A stretch of 12,129 nt of DNA from an archaeon (GCA_029933895.1 JAOZNG010000022.1:1-12129), one strand, 5' to 3'; shown: positions 5,896-12,129, counted from the stretch's first letter. Numbers and translations are program-made. Notes: generated from the letters alone by a model not told the origin.

Positions 5896-7083
5896 ATGAA
5901 CACGGGGGAAATAAGAGAGGACTACCCAATCCTCCGGACAGGCGTTATCTACTTAGATAACACTGCATCAACGCTCACACCTAAACAGGTGACCAACGCA
6001 GTCACGGAATACTATCACAGATACAGGGCCAACATCCACAGGGGAGTGTACAGGCTGTCACAGAAAGCATCCGATAAATACGATCAATCAAGGGAGAGGG
6101 TAGCCTCACTCATCAATGCCAGGCCAGAGGAGCTAATCTTCAACCGAAACACAACAGAAGGAATAAACCAGATCGCTCTGGCACTGGAACTCCAGAAGGG
6201 AGATGAAATACTGACCACATCCATGGAACACCACAGTAACCTCCTGCCCTGGCTGAACCAGAAAACAAAAGGCGTTAAGGTGGGATACATAAACCCGGAC
6301 AGTGAAGGGAAACTTAATCCCCAAGACTTCAGAGAAAAAATAAGCGAAAAAACAAAGCTGGTTGCTGTAACTCACATATCAAACGTCCTCGGAAACATAA
6401 ATCCCGTGGAAGAGATAGGAGAAATCTGTAGAGAAAAAAATGTCCTATACCTAATTGATGGAGCCCAGGCTGTACCTCATATCCCAGTAGACGTGAAAAA
6501 AATGAACTGCGACTTCTATTCCTTCTCAGGCCACAAGATGCTGGCCCCTACAGGCATAGGCGCCCTTTATATAAAAGAAGACCAGCTCCAGAAATTGAAG
6601 CCGCCCTATACGGGCGGAGGAGCAATCTCAGAGGTCACGCTAGGGGGCTACACCCTCAGCAGCTACCCCAGCAGCTGGGAGGCTGGAACCCCCAACATTT
6701 CAGGGGTAATAGGATTCAGCGAAGCCGTGGACTACCTCAGAAAAGTAGGATATAGTAGAATCCAGGGACATGAGAAAAAGCTCACCAAACAACTCCTGAA
6801 GGGTCTCGGGGAGATGGAAGACATCAGGGTCTATGGAACAAGAGATGCAAGAAAAAGAGCATGTATTGTCACATTCAGGCTTGAAGGCATGGACTCAGAT
6901 GACATGGCAGGCATACTTGATGCCAGAGAACAGATATGCGTGCGCTCTGGATTCCACTGCGCGATGCCCTTATTCAAGAACATCCTCAAAGAAAAAGAGG
7001 GGATAAGAGCCTCAGCATACATCTACAACACACGGGAAGAAATAGAGAAACTGCTCACGGTTCTAGGAGACTACTCCAGCTAG
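5896..7083 (+). CDS. sufS: SufS-type cysteine desulfurase (PLP enzyme)
   Basis: This class V aminotransferase-fold enzyme removes sulfur from L-cysteine, leaving alanine and an enzyme persulfide for Fe-S clusters and thiolated tRNA or cofactors. The 395 residues include YLDNTASTLTP at the N-terminus, TTEGIN (86-91), MEHHSNLLPW (110-119), the DGAQ loop (188-191), the PLP lysine Lys214 in SFSGHKMLAPTGIG and the persulfide cysteine Cys355 in VRSGFHCAMP, on the short lobe typical of SufS. Length and motifs are complete. TTTATTG at about 5866-5872 lies 24-30 nt before the ATG, suggesting a leaderless transcript. No sufB, sufC, sufD or scaffold gene is adjacent. Its stop codon shares bases with the convergent topA stop. 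Confidence 0.93.
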   Translation: MNTGEIREDYPILRTGVIYLDNTASTLTPKQVTNAVTEYYHRYRANIHRGVYRLSQKASDKYDQSRERVASLINARPEELIFNRNTTEGINQIALALELQKGDEILTTSMEHHSNLLPWLNQKTKGVKVGYINPDSEGKLNPQDFREKISEKTKLVAVTHISNVLGNINPVEEIGEICREKNVLYLIDGAQAVPHIPVDVKKMNCDFYSFSGHKMLAPTGIGALYIKEDQLQKLKPPYTGGGAISEVTLGGYTLSSYPSSWEAGTPNISGVIGFSEAVDYLRKVGYSRIQGHEKKLTKQLLKGLGEMEDIRVYGTRDARKRACIVTFRLEGMDSDDMAGILDAREQICVRSGFHCAMPLFKNILKEKEGIRASAYIYNTREEIEKLLTVLGDYSS

Positions 7084-9095
7084 TCCCTCCTTTTGCTCTT
7101 GCATTTAGGGTTAATGCAGAAACTAAAAGGTTTCTTGGAGCTGGTTAAGGTGAGAACAGCGTAACCGCAGCTGGGGCATTTACCCGTCCTCCTCACCCTG
7201 CCCTTGGGTATGGAAATCTTGAAAGTGCACTTGGGGTAGTTGCTGCAGCCGACAAAAAAACCCCCGTACTTGGATTTCCGCAAGATAAGATTGCCGTCAC
7301 ACTCAAGACACGGTCCAAGGTTCTCTCCCTGGTTCGCGGACCTAAACGACTTCGCCAGCTCAGCTCCAATCTCCTCCTCACTTCTCTTGAATTCATCGGT
7401 TATCTCCACTAATGCAGCCCTGCCCTCCTCCAACACCCTCTCTTTATCCAGTTCACCTGACCTTATTCTCTCCATCTCGGACTCGAACTTCCGGGTCAGT
7501 TTCTCGCTTAGAACATTAGGGCAGTACTTCTCCAGAGTGTCCACAACACTCAAGCCAAGGGGGGTTACCTCAATCGACTTACCTTTCAGGTAACCTCTCC
7601 TGAACAATATATCAATAATCTGTGACCTGGTTGCCTTAGTCCCGAGGTTCTTTTTCTCCATCTCCCGGATTATTGAGGAGGGCGTGTATCTATTAGGTGG
7701 TTGGGTTTCCTTCCTGTGCAGTAGTACATCCTCGACCCCCAACAGCTCACCCTTTTTCAGGGGGGGTAATTCCTCCTCCTTGAATCTCGTGTACCGCCCA
7801 TAGAGGGTCTGCCATCCAGGCTCCAGGGTTGTTGAGCCCTTGGATATGAAGACTTCCCTGTTGTTGTCGAACTCAACACTGAGTGTTTCCCTGATTGCGT
7901 AATCCCCAAAGGAGGCGAAAAACCGCCTGCAGATGAGGTCAAATATCTTCTCTTTTCCTCTGCCCAGGTTCCTAGGTATCTCCCCCGTTGGATGTATGGC
8001 GGGATGCGCTGGATCCTTCTTCCTCCCGTTCTTTGGTTTAAGCTTCTTCATGCTCAACAGGTACCTGGTCTCTTTCTTGTATTCCTTCATAGCTGAAAGC
8101 TTTTTTATGATATCCCTGTAGTCTATGTCAGACGGTAGTTGCTGGGATGAAGTTCGGGGATAGCTTATGAAGGCGTTAGTGTAGAGTTCTTGTGCCATCT
8201 GTAGAGTGTCTCTGGGACTTATCTTAAAGACACGGTATGCCTCAGTCTGCAGGGTGGTCAGGTCAAAGGGATAGGGTGGTTTCTTTCTGGAACTCCGTCT
8301 ACTGATTTTCTTAACTACTGCCTTATCGCCGCACTTTTTCTTTGACTTCAGGGCTTTCTCTTTATCCCAGAACCGGCCCTCCACATGCAATGCCGTGAAC
8401 TTTATCCTGTCCTTGAGCAACACCATCATAAGCTCCCAGTAGGGTTCAGGCCTGAAGGCGTTTATTTTCCTGTCCCTGGAAGCCAGAAGCTTCAGGACCG
8501 GACCCTGAACTCTCCCGATACTCAGGGTCGTATACCCCCTAGCTCTCCTGATAGCCAGAGTCAGGGCCCTGGAGAGGTTTATACCCCAGTACCAGTCCAG
8601 CACATGCCTCGTTAGACCAGCATCCACCATCCCCCTGTTTATTTTCTCCAGTGACCGGTAAGCTTCGGTGATGGATTTGTGGGTGAGGGAGGAATACCTC
8701 ATCCTGTGCACTTTACCAGAGAAGGGATCCACTCCACAGGCATGCTTGATGACATTATATCCTATGACTTCCCCTTCAATATCATAGTCGCAGGCGTTGA
8801 TGAATTCATCACACCTCTTACTTAAGTGCTTGATGTTGTCCAGATACTTCCTGGTGAAAGCAGAATTCTTGCTGGCCTTGTAGCTGGGAACCCACTCGAT
8901 TTCGAAGACGGGATACTTCCATAAACCCTTCCTCTTCTCCATCAGGGTGTAGATGTGACCCACGGCAGGGGCAACAACAACATCCCCCACCACATAGTAG
9001 GAGATACCATCTCTCCTTTTTTTCTCAGCAACTCCAATAGACTCCGCTATCCGCTCCGCCACATTAGGTTTCTCCGTAACAATCAGCTTCGGCAT
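7080..9095 (-). CDS. topA: DNA topoisomerase I (type IA)
   Basis: It relaxes negative supercoils through a transient 5'-phosphotyrosine link. The 671-residue protein opens with the Toprim domain (LIVTEKPNVAERIA, then the metal-binding DYDIEGE at 103-109). The cleavage domain follows, with SIGRVQGPVL (192-201), PYPFDLTTLQTEA (274-286) and the active-site Tyr312 in FISYPRTSSQQLP. HPAIHPTG (364-371) and GTKATRSQII (485-494) are further family motifs. Two C-terminal zinc fingers are visible: Cys596, 599, 617, 623 and Cys640, 643, 660, 665. No reverse gyrase-type helicase domain is attached. A TATA-like TTTATAAG (9131-9124) lies 29-36 nt before the ATG. The 3' end converges on sufS with a shared CTAG. 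Confidence 0.96.
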   Translation of the reverse strand: MPKLIVTEKPNVAERIAESIGVAEKKRRDGISYYVVGDVVVAPAVGHIYTLMEKRKGLWKYPVFEIEWVPSYKASKNSAFTRKYLDNIKHLSKRCDEFINACDYDIEGEVIGYNVIKHACGVDPFSGKVHRMRYSSLTHKSITEAYRSLEKINRGMVDAGLTRHVLDWYWGINLSRALTLAIRRARGYTTLSIGRVQGPVLKLLASRDRKINAFRPEPYWELMMVLLKDRIKFTALHVEGRFWDKEKALKSKKKCGDKAVVKKISRRSSRKKPPYPFDLTTLQTEAYRVFKISPRDTLQMAQELYTNAFISYPRTSSQQLPSDIDYRDIIKKLSAMKEYKKETRYLLSMKKLKPKNGRKKDPAHPAIHPTGEIPRNLGRGKEKIFDLICRRFFASFGDYAIRETLSVEFDNNREVFISKGSTTLEPGWQTLYGRYTRFKEEELPPLKKGELLGVEDVLLHRKETQPPNRYTPSSIIREMEKKNLGTKATRSQIIDILFRRGYLKGKSIEVTPLGLSVVDTLEKYCPNVLSEKLTRKFESEMERIRSGELDKERVLEEGRAALVEITDEFKRSEEEIGAELAKSFRSANQGENLGPCLECDGNLILRKSKYGGFFVGCSNYPKCTFKISIPKGRVRRTGKCPSCGYAVLTLTSSKKPFSFCINPKCKSKRRD

Positions 9096-9137
9096 TTTAG
9101 GTATATCTTTTTTGGGTGTAATCTTATAAATACAGAA
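9096..9137. promoter_or_regulatory. overlapping divergent leaderless promoters, topA / UPF0200 kinase
   Basis: Only 42 bp separate the two start codons. TTTATAAG on the minus strand (9131-9124) stands about 30 nt before the topA ATG. GGTATATCTT on the plus strand (9100-9109) stands about 30-38 nt before the kinase ATG. Each TATA-like element therefore sits near the other gene's start, so transcription from one should hinder the other. No ribosome-binding sites are visible, consistent with leaderless mRNAs. Confidence 0.5.
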
Positions 9138-9692
9138 ATGAGGTTGGTTGTGGGCTTCATAGGCAGGATCGGCTCAGGCAAGACTGTGGCGGCGAAATAC
9201 CTCACGAGGAGATATAATGCAGACTACGGAAGGTTCTCACAGATACTGATGGACGTCCTTGAGAGGCTGAGTCTCCCCAAGAACAGGAGGAACCTGCAGA
9301 AGCTGGGAAGGATGCTGAGAAAAGAATTCAGCCCGGATGTTGTAGTCAACGCATTCGAAAAAGATTTAAGGGACTGCAGCTCTAACATGATCGTAGTAGA
9401 CGGTATAAGATACATGAACGAGGTGGAACTCTTAAGGAAACGTCCACACAGCATATTAGTATATATACACTCAAGCCCGGAGGAGAGATACCGGAGAGTC
9501 AGGAAGCGAGGGGAGAAGGATGAAGAAGCCATCAGCTGGGAGGAATTCCAGCAGGCAGACAACATGGATACAGAGAAACACATTGAGGGATTGAAGGAGA
9601 AAGCAGATTACATCATAGACAACTCAAGCAGCATAGAAGACCTGGAGAAGGGAATAGATAGGATAATAGAGAGAGAATCAGAGAAGATCTAA
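9138..9692 (+). CDS. UPF0200-family P-loop nucleoside-phosphate kinase-like protein
   Basis: The 184-residue protein starts with strand MRLVVGFIG and a P-loop GRIGSGKT (9-16), resembling dephospho-CoA and adenylate kinases. A Walker B-like strand MIVVDGIRY (84-92) and the arginine-rich LID-like segment ERYRRVRKRG (116-125) follow. The C-terminus has ADYIIDN (156-162), the closing strand typical of this fold. This is the layout of the archaeal UPF0200 family (MJ1399-like), whose substrate is not established. The start ATG at 9138 is preferred. An in-frame ATG at 8955 would add 61 residues that are antisense to the topA N-terminus. Its TAA stop shares bases with the convergent small ORF below. 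Confidence 0.85.
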   Translation: MRLVVGFIGRIGSGKTVAAKYLTRRYNADYGRFSQILMDVLERLSLPKNRRNLQKLGRMLRKEFSPDVVVNAFEKDLRDCSSNMIVVDGIRYMNEVELLRKRPHSILVYIHSSPEERYRRVRKRGEKDEEAISWEEFQQADNMDTEKHIEGLKEKADYIIDNSSSIEDLEKGIDRIIERESEKI

Positions 9693-9808
9693 GCATTCTT
9701 TTTCTCGTTTCCACAGATGATGAATGACCTAGCTCCACGATGGTAAAATATAAGATCCGGAGTCCCACCACAAATTTCATCACATGAGAGATTAACGCAT
9801 TTCCTCAT
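9689..9808 (-). CDS. candidate 39-residue Cys-containing small protein
   Basis: A short frame from the ATG at 9808-9806 to the TAG at 9691-9689 encodes 39 residues. Its composition looks protein-like: MRKCVNLSC then DEICGG, PDLIFYHRGARSFIICGN and a lysine-rich end. Cysteines at 4, 9, 13 and 34 could bind a metal, as in tiny zinc-ribbon proteins, though the C-x4-C-x3-C spacing is not a textbook ribbon. The frame stays open about 18 codons further upstream with one more Cys but no start codon. A TATA-like CATATAAAA on the minus strand (about 9867-9859) would give a leader of about 25 nt. Its stop overlaps the kinase stop by two bases. I do not recognise a family. Confidence 0.45.
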   Translation of the reverse strand: MRKCVNLSCDEICGGTPDLIFYHRGARSFIICGNEKKNA

Positions 9809-9877
9809 ACTCTGATTTAGATCAGTTTCGGATAGGTAGAGACATGTACTCTGGAAGTTTTATATGGCGAACCATTA

Positions 9878-10213
9878 TCATTGCATCAAATTCTTGTTCT
9901 TGAATTCGCTCTTAATCAAGAGAAAAGTATGATACATTAGCTTAGTGGGGTACAGGATATCCCTTAGCTCTCCCTTATATCTTTCAAAAGATAATGCACT
10001 TTCTTTTTCGAATGATTCAATAATTTCGTATGGATCGGAGTGATATTTATGATAGTCTATCTGCTCATAATTAGGTTGGCCTAAACCCATATTTTCTATG
10101 ATGAATGGTATGTATTTCATGTAACCTACTGTGGAAGAAACAATCAGTAAAGCAATCAAGAAGGGGATGGAAAGCTTAGAAATTGAAGGATGAAGGAATT
10201 CTTTCCAATCCAT
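9878..10213 (-). CDS. single-pass membrane protein, unknown function
   Basis: The 111-residue protein has one strong hydrophobic segment at about 14-38 after a short polar N-terminus. A soluble C-terminal region rich in Tyr, Glu, Lys and His follows (for example NYEQIDYHKYHSDPYE at 48-63, then an amphipathic helix to the end). It may be tethered by an N-terminal anchor. A TATA-like ATATATAATCC (10245-10235, minus strand) stands 22-32 nt before the ATG, consistent with its own leaderless promoter, so it need not belong to the prefoldin operon upstream. I do not recognise the family. Its base composition is visibly more AT-rich than the neighbouring operon, which may indicate a recent or fast-evolving gene. 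Confidence 0.6.
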   Translation of the reverse strand: MDWKEFLHPSISKLSIPFLIALLIVSSTVGYMKYIPFIIENMGLGQPNYEQIDYHKYHSDPYEIIESFEKESALSFERYKGELRDILYPTKLMYHTFLLIKSEFKNKNLMQ

Positions 10214-10234
10214 GTTGAACTATTATATTTTACT

Positions 10235-10245
10235 GGATTATATAT
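10235..10245 (-). promoter_or_regulatory. TATA-like box of the unknown membrane gene
   Basis: The minus strand reads ATATATAATCC, 22-32 nt upstream of the ATG at 10213, the spacing of a leaderless archaeal promoter. It lies just beyond the 3' end of the C/D sRNA. Confidence 0.45.
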
Positions 10246-10259
10246 CCTACAGGAAAGTA

Positions 10260-10320
10260 GTTCATCAGCAGCTACCCTTGTCATCACCTCTTCAGTTTGG
10301 GTCGGTATCATCATCTGAAC
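10260..10320 (-). ncRNA. box C/D guide sRNA (2'-O-methylation)
   Basis: All four boxes are present in order on the minus strand with textbook spacing: box C ATGATGA (10314-10308), a 12-nt guide (10307-10296), box D' CTGA (10295-10292), a 4-nt linker, box C' GTGATGA (10287-10281), a second 12-nt guide (10280-10269) and box D CTGA (10268-10265). A 5-bp terminal stem, GTTCA (10320-10316) with TGAAC (10264-10260), closes it. By the N+5 rule the D' guide targets a G within TTTGGGTCGGTA and the D guide targets a U within CAGCTACCCTTG. I could not locate the targets in this window. The sRNA begins 9 nt after the prefoldin beta stop, so it is probably processed from the operon's 3' UTR. Confidence 0.88.
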
Positions 10321-10328
10321 AATGAATG

Positions 10329-10700
10329 CTATTCTGCGACCACTCCACCAGATTGAATCCCACCAATCTTGCCCTGAATATCCTTACCTAAAGCGGATAG
10401 TTTCTCCCTCAGCTTGGATTCCTGCTTCTCCAGAGACTTCAGGCGAGCTTCCTTCAACTCCTTGCTGTCTTTAAGCTTCTCTTTCGTTTTGCCGGCATCT
10501 GACTCAATAAACAAGGGCCCTGCTTTCTCATAAACCCTGCTATCCCCGGAGTTCTCAAGAACCTCCAGGGCATGTTCTATCTCCAAAAGCTGCTGTCTCA
10601 TCTGCTGTCCCTGGAATGCAATACTCTGCAGCTGATTCTGCATCTCCTGGAACTGCATCAGTTTATCCTGAAGCTGTTGTGGGATTGCGTCCATTTTCAT
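10329..10700 (-). CDS. pfdB: prefoldin beta subunit
   Basis: Prefoldin is a hexameric jellyfish-shaped chaperone (two alpha, four beta) that hands unfolded proteins to the thermosome. The 123 residues, close to the archaeal norm, show two long coiled-coil helices (about 5-50 and 70-110) rich in Gln, Glu, Lys and Leu. These are joined by a beta-hairpin segment with SRVYEKAGPLFIES (54-67), the family's signature hairpin. The ATG at 10700 is 2 nt past the pcc1 stop; an ATG two codons later is equally possible. It is the last protein gene of the L37Ae-RpoP-Pcc1-PfdB order conserved in many archaea. The alpha subunit is not in the window. Confidence 0.92.
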   Translation of the reverse strand: MKMDAIPQQLQDKLMQFQEMQNQLQSIAFQGQQMRQQLLEIEHALEVLENSGDSRVYEKAGPLFIESDAGKTKEKLKDSKELKEARLKSLEKQESKLREKLSALGKDIQGKIGGIQSGGVVAE

Positions 10701-10704
10701 ATAA

Positions 10705-10944
10705 TTATTCGTTTAAGGGTATAATAGTAACGCACATGGTGATAAGCCGGAGGTAGGTGTTCAGTGCAGCCCTCAGTGAAGAATAATCACCGGCTAGCAC
10801 CCTCAACTCAAGCTTATTGCCTAGACATGAAAACATAACCTCCGTCTTCCTCAACCCAGCATGGGAGGAGTCGATGGATATCGATCGACGACAGACCTCA
10901 GCCATACCAGGGGGTAACGTAACCTGCACCCTTAACTCATTCAT
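10705..10944 (-). CDS. pcc1: KEOPS complex subunit Pcc1
   Basis: Pcc1 is the dimerisation subunit of KEOPS, which makes the t6A37 modification of ANN-decoding tRNAs. The 79-residue protein has the small alpha/beta layout of the family. A first strand (MNELRVQVTL) is followed by a helix (MAEVCRRSISID), two further strands (LRKTEVMFSCLGNKLELRVL) and the closing helix SLRAALNTYLRLI (56-68), which carries the conserved SLRA-x-N pattern. The ATG at 10944-10942 overlaps the rpoP stop (ATGA). An in-frame upstream ATG at 10995 would lie entirely within rpoP and adds an unrelated acidic stretch. Position between rpoP and pfdB supports the assignment. Confidence 0.88.
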   Translation of the reverse strand: MNELRVQVTLPPGMAEVCRRSISIDSSHAGLRKTEVMFSCLGNKLELRVLAGDYSSLRAALNTYLRLITMCVTIIPLNE

Positions 10945-11096
10945 AAAGCCTTCACAGTCTTCGGCTGCATCTCCGTCATCCGCTTTTTTACCCATATATT
11001 AGACCTCTTCTCCCTGCACTTCGTGCACTTCAGCCTGTGCTTCTTAAGGTGCTCGTAGTCGAACTCGGCACCGCATTCAATACAGATATAAGTCAT
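10941..11096 (-). CDS. rpoP: DNA-directed RNA polymerase subunit P (Rpo12)
   Basis: This 51-residue zinc-ribbon protein is too short for ordinary ORF filters. It begins MTYICIECGAEFDYEHL and has Cys5, Cys8, Cys24 and Cys27 as two CxxC knuckles. The basic strand RSNIWVKKR corresponds to the ILYKVR-type strand of archaeal Rpo12 and eukaryotic Rpb12. It is a structural subunit on the back of RNA polymerase near Rpo3 and Rpo10. It overlaps L37Ae upstream and Pcc1 downstream by 4 bp each (ATGA junctions), so translation of the three is coupled. The 16-residue C-terminal tail after KKR is a little longer and more basic than usual. Confidence 0.92.
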   Translation of the reverse strand: MTYICIECGAEFDYEHLKKHRLKCTKCREKRSNIWVKKRMTEMQPKTVKAL

Positions 11097-11455
11097 TTCT
11101 CCCCCTCCATGATAGATGAATCCTCCTCTTTAGACTCCTCAGCCACAGAAGACTCCTCAACATCCTCTTCCAGGTCTATCAAGCTCTCATCAACTTCAGA
11201 GGGTTTACTTAAGGCCTCAGGTTTCACCCTGACCCGGGCTTCCTCAAAAGTCCAGTAAGCACCTCCAGTGAAGGTTTCCCCGCAGGACCTGCACCGGTAG
11301 ATCCCAGCAGCCTTCCTCTTAACCCGGCCGTTACAGCTAGGACACCTGTTTTTCTTGGCCTGATCCTCAATCTTCCTCATCTCATCCCTAAGCTTCCTGC
11401 CAATCCGTGGCCCGTATCTTCCAAGAGAACCAACCTTCCGGGTGTGAGCTGACAT
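11093..11455 (-). CDS. rpl37ae: 50S ribosomal protein L37Ae (eL43) with acidic C-terminal extension
   Basis: The first 70 residues are a standard L37Ae: TRKVGSLGRYGPRIGRKLR (5-23), then a zinc ribbon with Cys38, Cys41, Cys55 and Cys58 (CPSC and CRSC), then FTGGAYW. The protein binds 23S rRNA on the large subunit. Archaeal homologs usually end near 70-95 residues, but this one has 120. The last 40 residues are strongly acidic (Glu, Asp, Ser; for example DLEEDVEESSVAEESKEED at 94-112), presumably disordered and solvent-exposed. The ATG at 11455 is chosen because it begins the family sequence. The reading frame stays open upstream to 11641 but that part has no similarity. The stop overlaps rpoP (ATGA). 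Confidence 0.93.
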   Translation of the reverse strand: MSAHTRKVGSLGRYGPRIGRKLRDEMRKIEDQAKKNRCPSCNGRVKRKAAGIYRCRSCGETFTGGAYWTFEEARVRVKPEALSKPSEVDESLIDLEEDVEESSVAEESKEEDSSIMEGEK

Positions 11456-11478
11456 TTTACGTACAATAAATAGGAATG

Positions 11479-11491
11479 TGGATATAAATAG
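11479..11491 (-). promoter_or_regulatory. TATA-like box of the L37Ae-RpoP-Pcc1-PfdB operon
   Basis: On the minus strand TCTATTTATATCC lies 24-36 nt upstream of the L37Ae ATG, the right place for a leaderless transcript. A second AT-rich run (CTATTTATTG) lies closer and is less well spaced. The promoter makes the operon independent of read-through from the 23S gene. Confidence 0.5.
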
Positions 11492-11496
11492 AATGA

Positions 11497-11861
11497 TTAG
11501 ATAAGGCAGCGGCCTGTAGTCCATCTTCTGTCGCTCCCAAATAAGGGAGTGAGGGTATTCGTCTAAGCCCCCAAACACGGAGTTGCATCCCAGCAGGATT
11601 TGTTTCGTTTCACAAGCCACAACATCATACTCCTCATCCACAGGGAATCACGGTCTCATGATGTAAGGCATCTCGTCTCTGCAAACAAACCAATCCCTCT
11701 CGGAAAATCCCCCTTGCAGAGGCTGCAGTAAAAACGGGATGGATGGAACTTCCTCCCTTTCAGCCTTTAGAAAAGGCTGGCCAAAACAGCATAAGGGATA
11801 ACCCTCCAGCCGCTACCTGAAAGATAGTACACAAGTGGCTTATCGCTAGGGATGTGCAGGC
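11497..11861 (-). other. 23S 3' spacer: no 5S gene or CDS recognised, several stem-loops
   Basis: Between the 23S 3' end and the L37Ae promoter I find no coding region and no recognisable 5S rRNA. Dyad symmetries include a perfect 8-bp hairpin at 11761-11779 (CAGCCTTT with AAAGGCTG, loop AGA) and an 8-bp repeat, CTCTGCAA (11677-11684) with TTGCAGAG (11714-11721). A 5-bp stem, CTCCC 11535-11539 with GGGAG 11545-11549, is also present. The hairpin nearest the rRNA could be a processing or termination structure; the remainder might hold a small RNA. Confidence 0.4.
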
Positions 11862-12129
11862 ATAAAGCGGTTAGTACAGGCAGGCTTAATACCTCGCCGA
11901 AGCTTAGCACTTACACCCCCTGCCTATCAAACTCCTCTTATAGGAGAGCCTTAACCTACCTCTTATTTGGGGATCGCTTCAGGCCTAGATGCTTTCAGCC
12001 TTTATCGACCACAGCGTAGCTACCCAGCATGCCCTGTCAGACAACTGGTACACCAGAGGCTGCGACCCATTGTTCCTCTCGTACTAAATGGGCCTTCCCC
12101 TCAGGTAGGATACACTCCCAGTAGATGCC
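11862..12129 (-). rRNA. 23S ribosomal RNA, 3' end (5' part beyond right edge)
   Basis: The minus strand carries the conserved 3' domain VI of large-subunit rRNA. The sarcin-ricin loop AGTACGAGAGGAAC is at 12085-12072, the target of EF-1A and EF-2. CCTACCTGAGGGGAAGG lies upstream of it and GACAGGGCATGCTGGGTAGC lies downstream, followed by the archaeal closing helices (GATAGGCAGGGGGTGTAAG near 11927-11909 and GCCTGCCTGTACTAACC near 11883-11867). The 3' boundary is estimated from the usual position shortly after the GTACTAACC motif and is uncertain by about 10 nt. No encoded 5S follows within 350 nt. Confidence 0.95.

Noticed and set aside
8955..9137. In-frame upstream extension of the UPF0200 kinase.
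   Set aside because: It is antisense to the topA N-terminus and precedes the P-loop strand that normally starts the protein.
9716..9722. ATGATGA resembling a box C on the plus strand.
   Set aside because: No box D' or D (CTGA) follows at workable spacing, and the sequence is antisense to the small Cys ORF.
10945..10995. Longer Pcc1 start at 10995.
   Set aside because: It lies entirely within rpoP and adds unrelated acidic residues; the ATG at 10944 forms the standard ATGA overlap.
11566..11600. Plus-strand sequence resembling the 5S rRNA core (CAAACACGGAGTTGCATCCCAG).
   Set aside because: The short match is not followed by the loop E/helix IV sequence, and I could not form helix I or a 120-nt fold around it; it is on the opposite strand to the 23S gene.
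11456..11641. In-frame upstream extension of L37Ae by 62 codons.
   Set aside because: No family similarity, it covers the promoter, and the family sequence begins exactly at the ATG at 11455.

Overview
The window is archaeal. The evidence is a split set of archaeal information-processing genes (ribosomal protein L37Ae, RNA polymerase subunit P, KEOPS subunit Pcc1, prefoldin beta), a UPF0200-type P-loop kinase, a box C/D guide RNA, a tRNA-Ile whose anticodon-loop intron folds as a bulge-helix-bulge, and TATA-like boxes about 25-30 nt upstream of several start codons, as expected for leaderless transcripts. The lineage cannot be fixed from sequence alone. A class II HMG-CoA reductase (the type associated with Archaeoglobales and Thermoplasmatales rather than most archaea) and the lack of a recognisable 5S gene next to the 23S gene are the most useful taxonomic hints.

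Layout. 1-601 (-): two small three-helix membrane proteins, the second running off the left edge. 602-888: a gene-free stretch with a compact series of stem-loops. 889-2438 (-): a translationally coupled pair, LarE-like sulfurtransferase followed by a PurM/SelD-superfamily ATP-binding protein. 2473-4831 (+): class II HMG-CoA reductase overlapping an isocitrate/isopropylmalate dehydrogenase-family gene. 4868-5583: a decayed island with a possible transposase remnant, a RelE-like toxin that has lost its C-terminal half, and its apparently intact antitoxin with a palindromic operator. 5747-5845 (-): intron-containing tRNA-Ile(GAU). 5896-7083 (+): SufS-type cysteine desulfurase, converging on topoisomerase I (7080-9095, -), which shares a divergent promoter region with the UPF0200 kinase (9138-9692, +). 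9689-9808 (-): a previously easy-to-miss 39-residue Cys-containing ORF. 9878-10213 (-): an unknown single-pass membrane protein. 10260-11455 (-): L37Ae, RpoP, Pcc1 and prefoldin beta in a tight operon, ending in a box C/D sRNA. 11862-12129 (-): the 3' end of 23S rRNA.

How the parts relate. The right third is translation and RNA machinery: 23S rRNA, L37Ae, an RNA polymerase subunit, a tRNA t6A-synthesis subunit, a chaperone subunit and a methylation guide RNA. The centre holds genome topology (TopA), sulfur mobilisation (SufS), and lipid precursor synthesis (HMG-CoA reductase). The LarE/PurM pair is the best candidate for an incompletely described system: two ATP-using activation enzymes under one translational coupling, with a LarE that carries the three cysteines of the iron-sulfur type. 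Most other genes are ordinary housekeeping genes.
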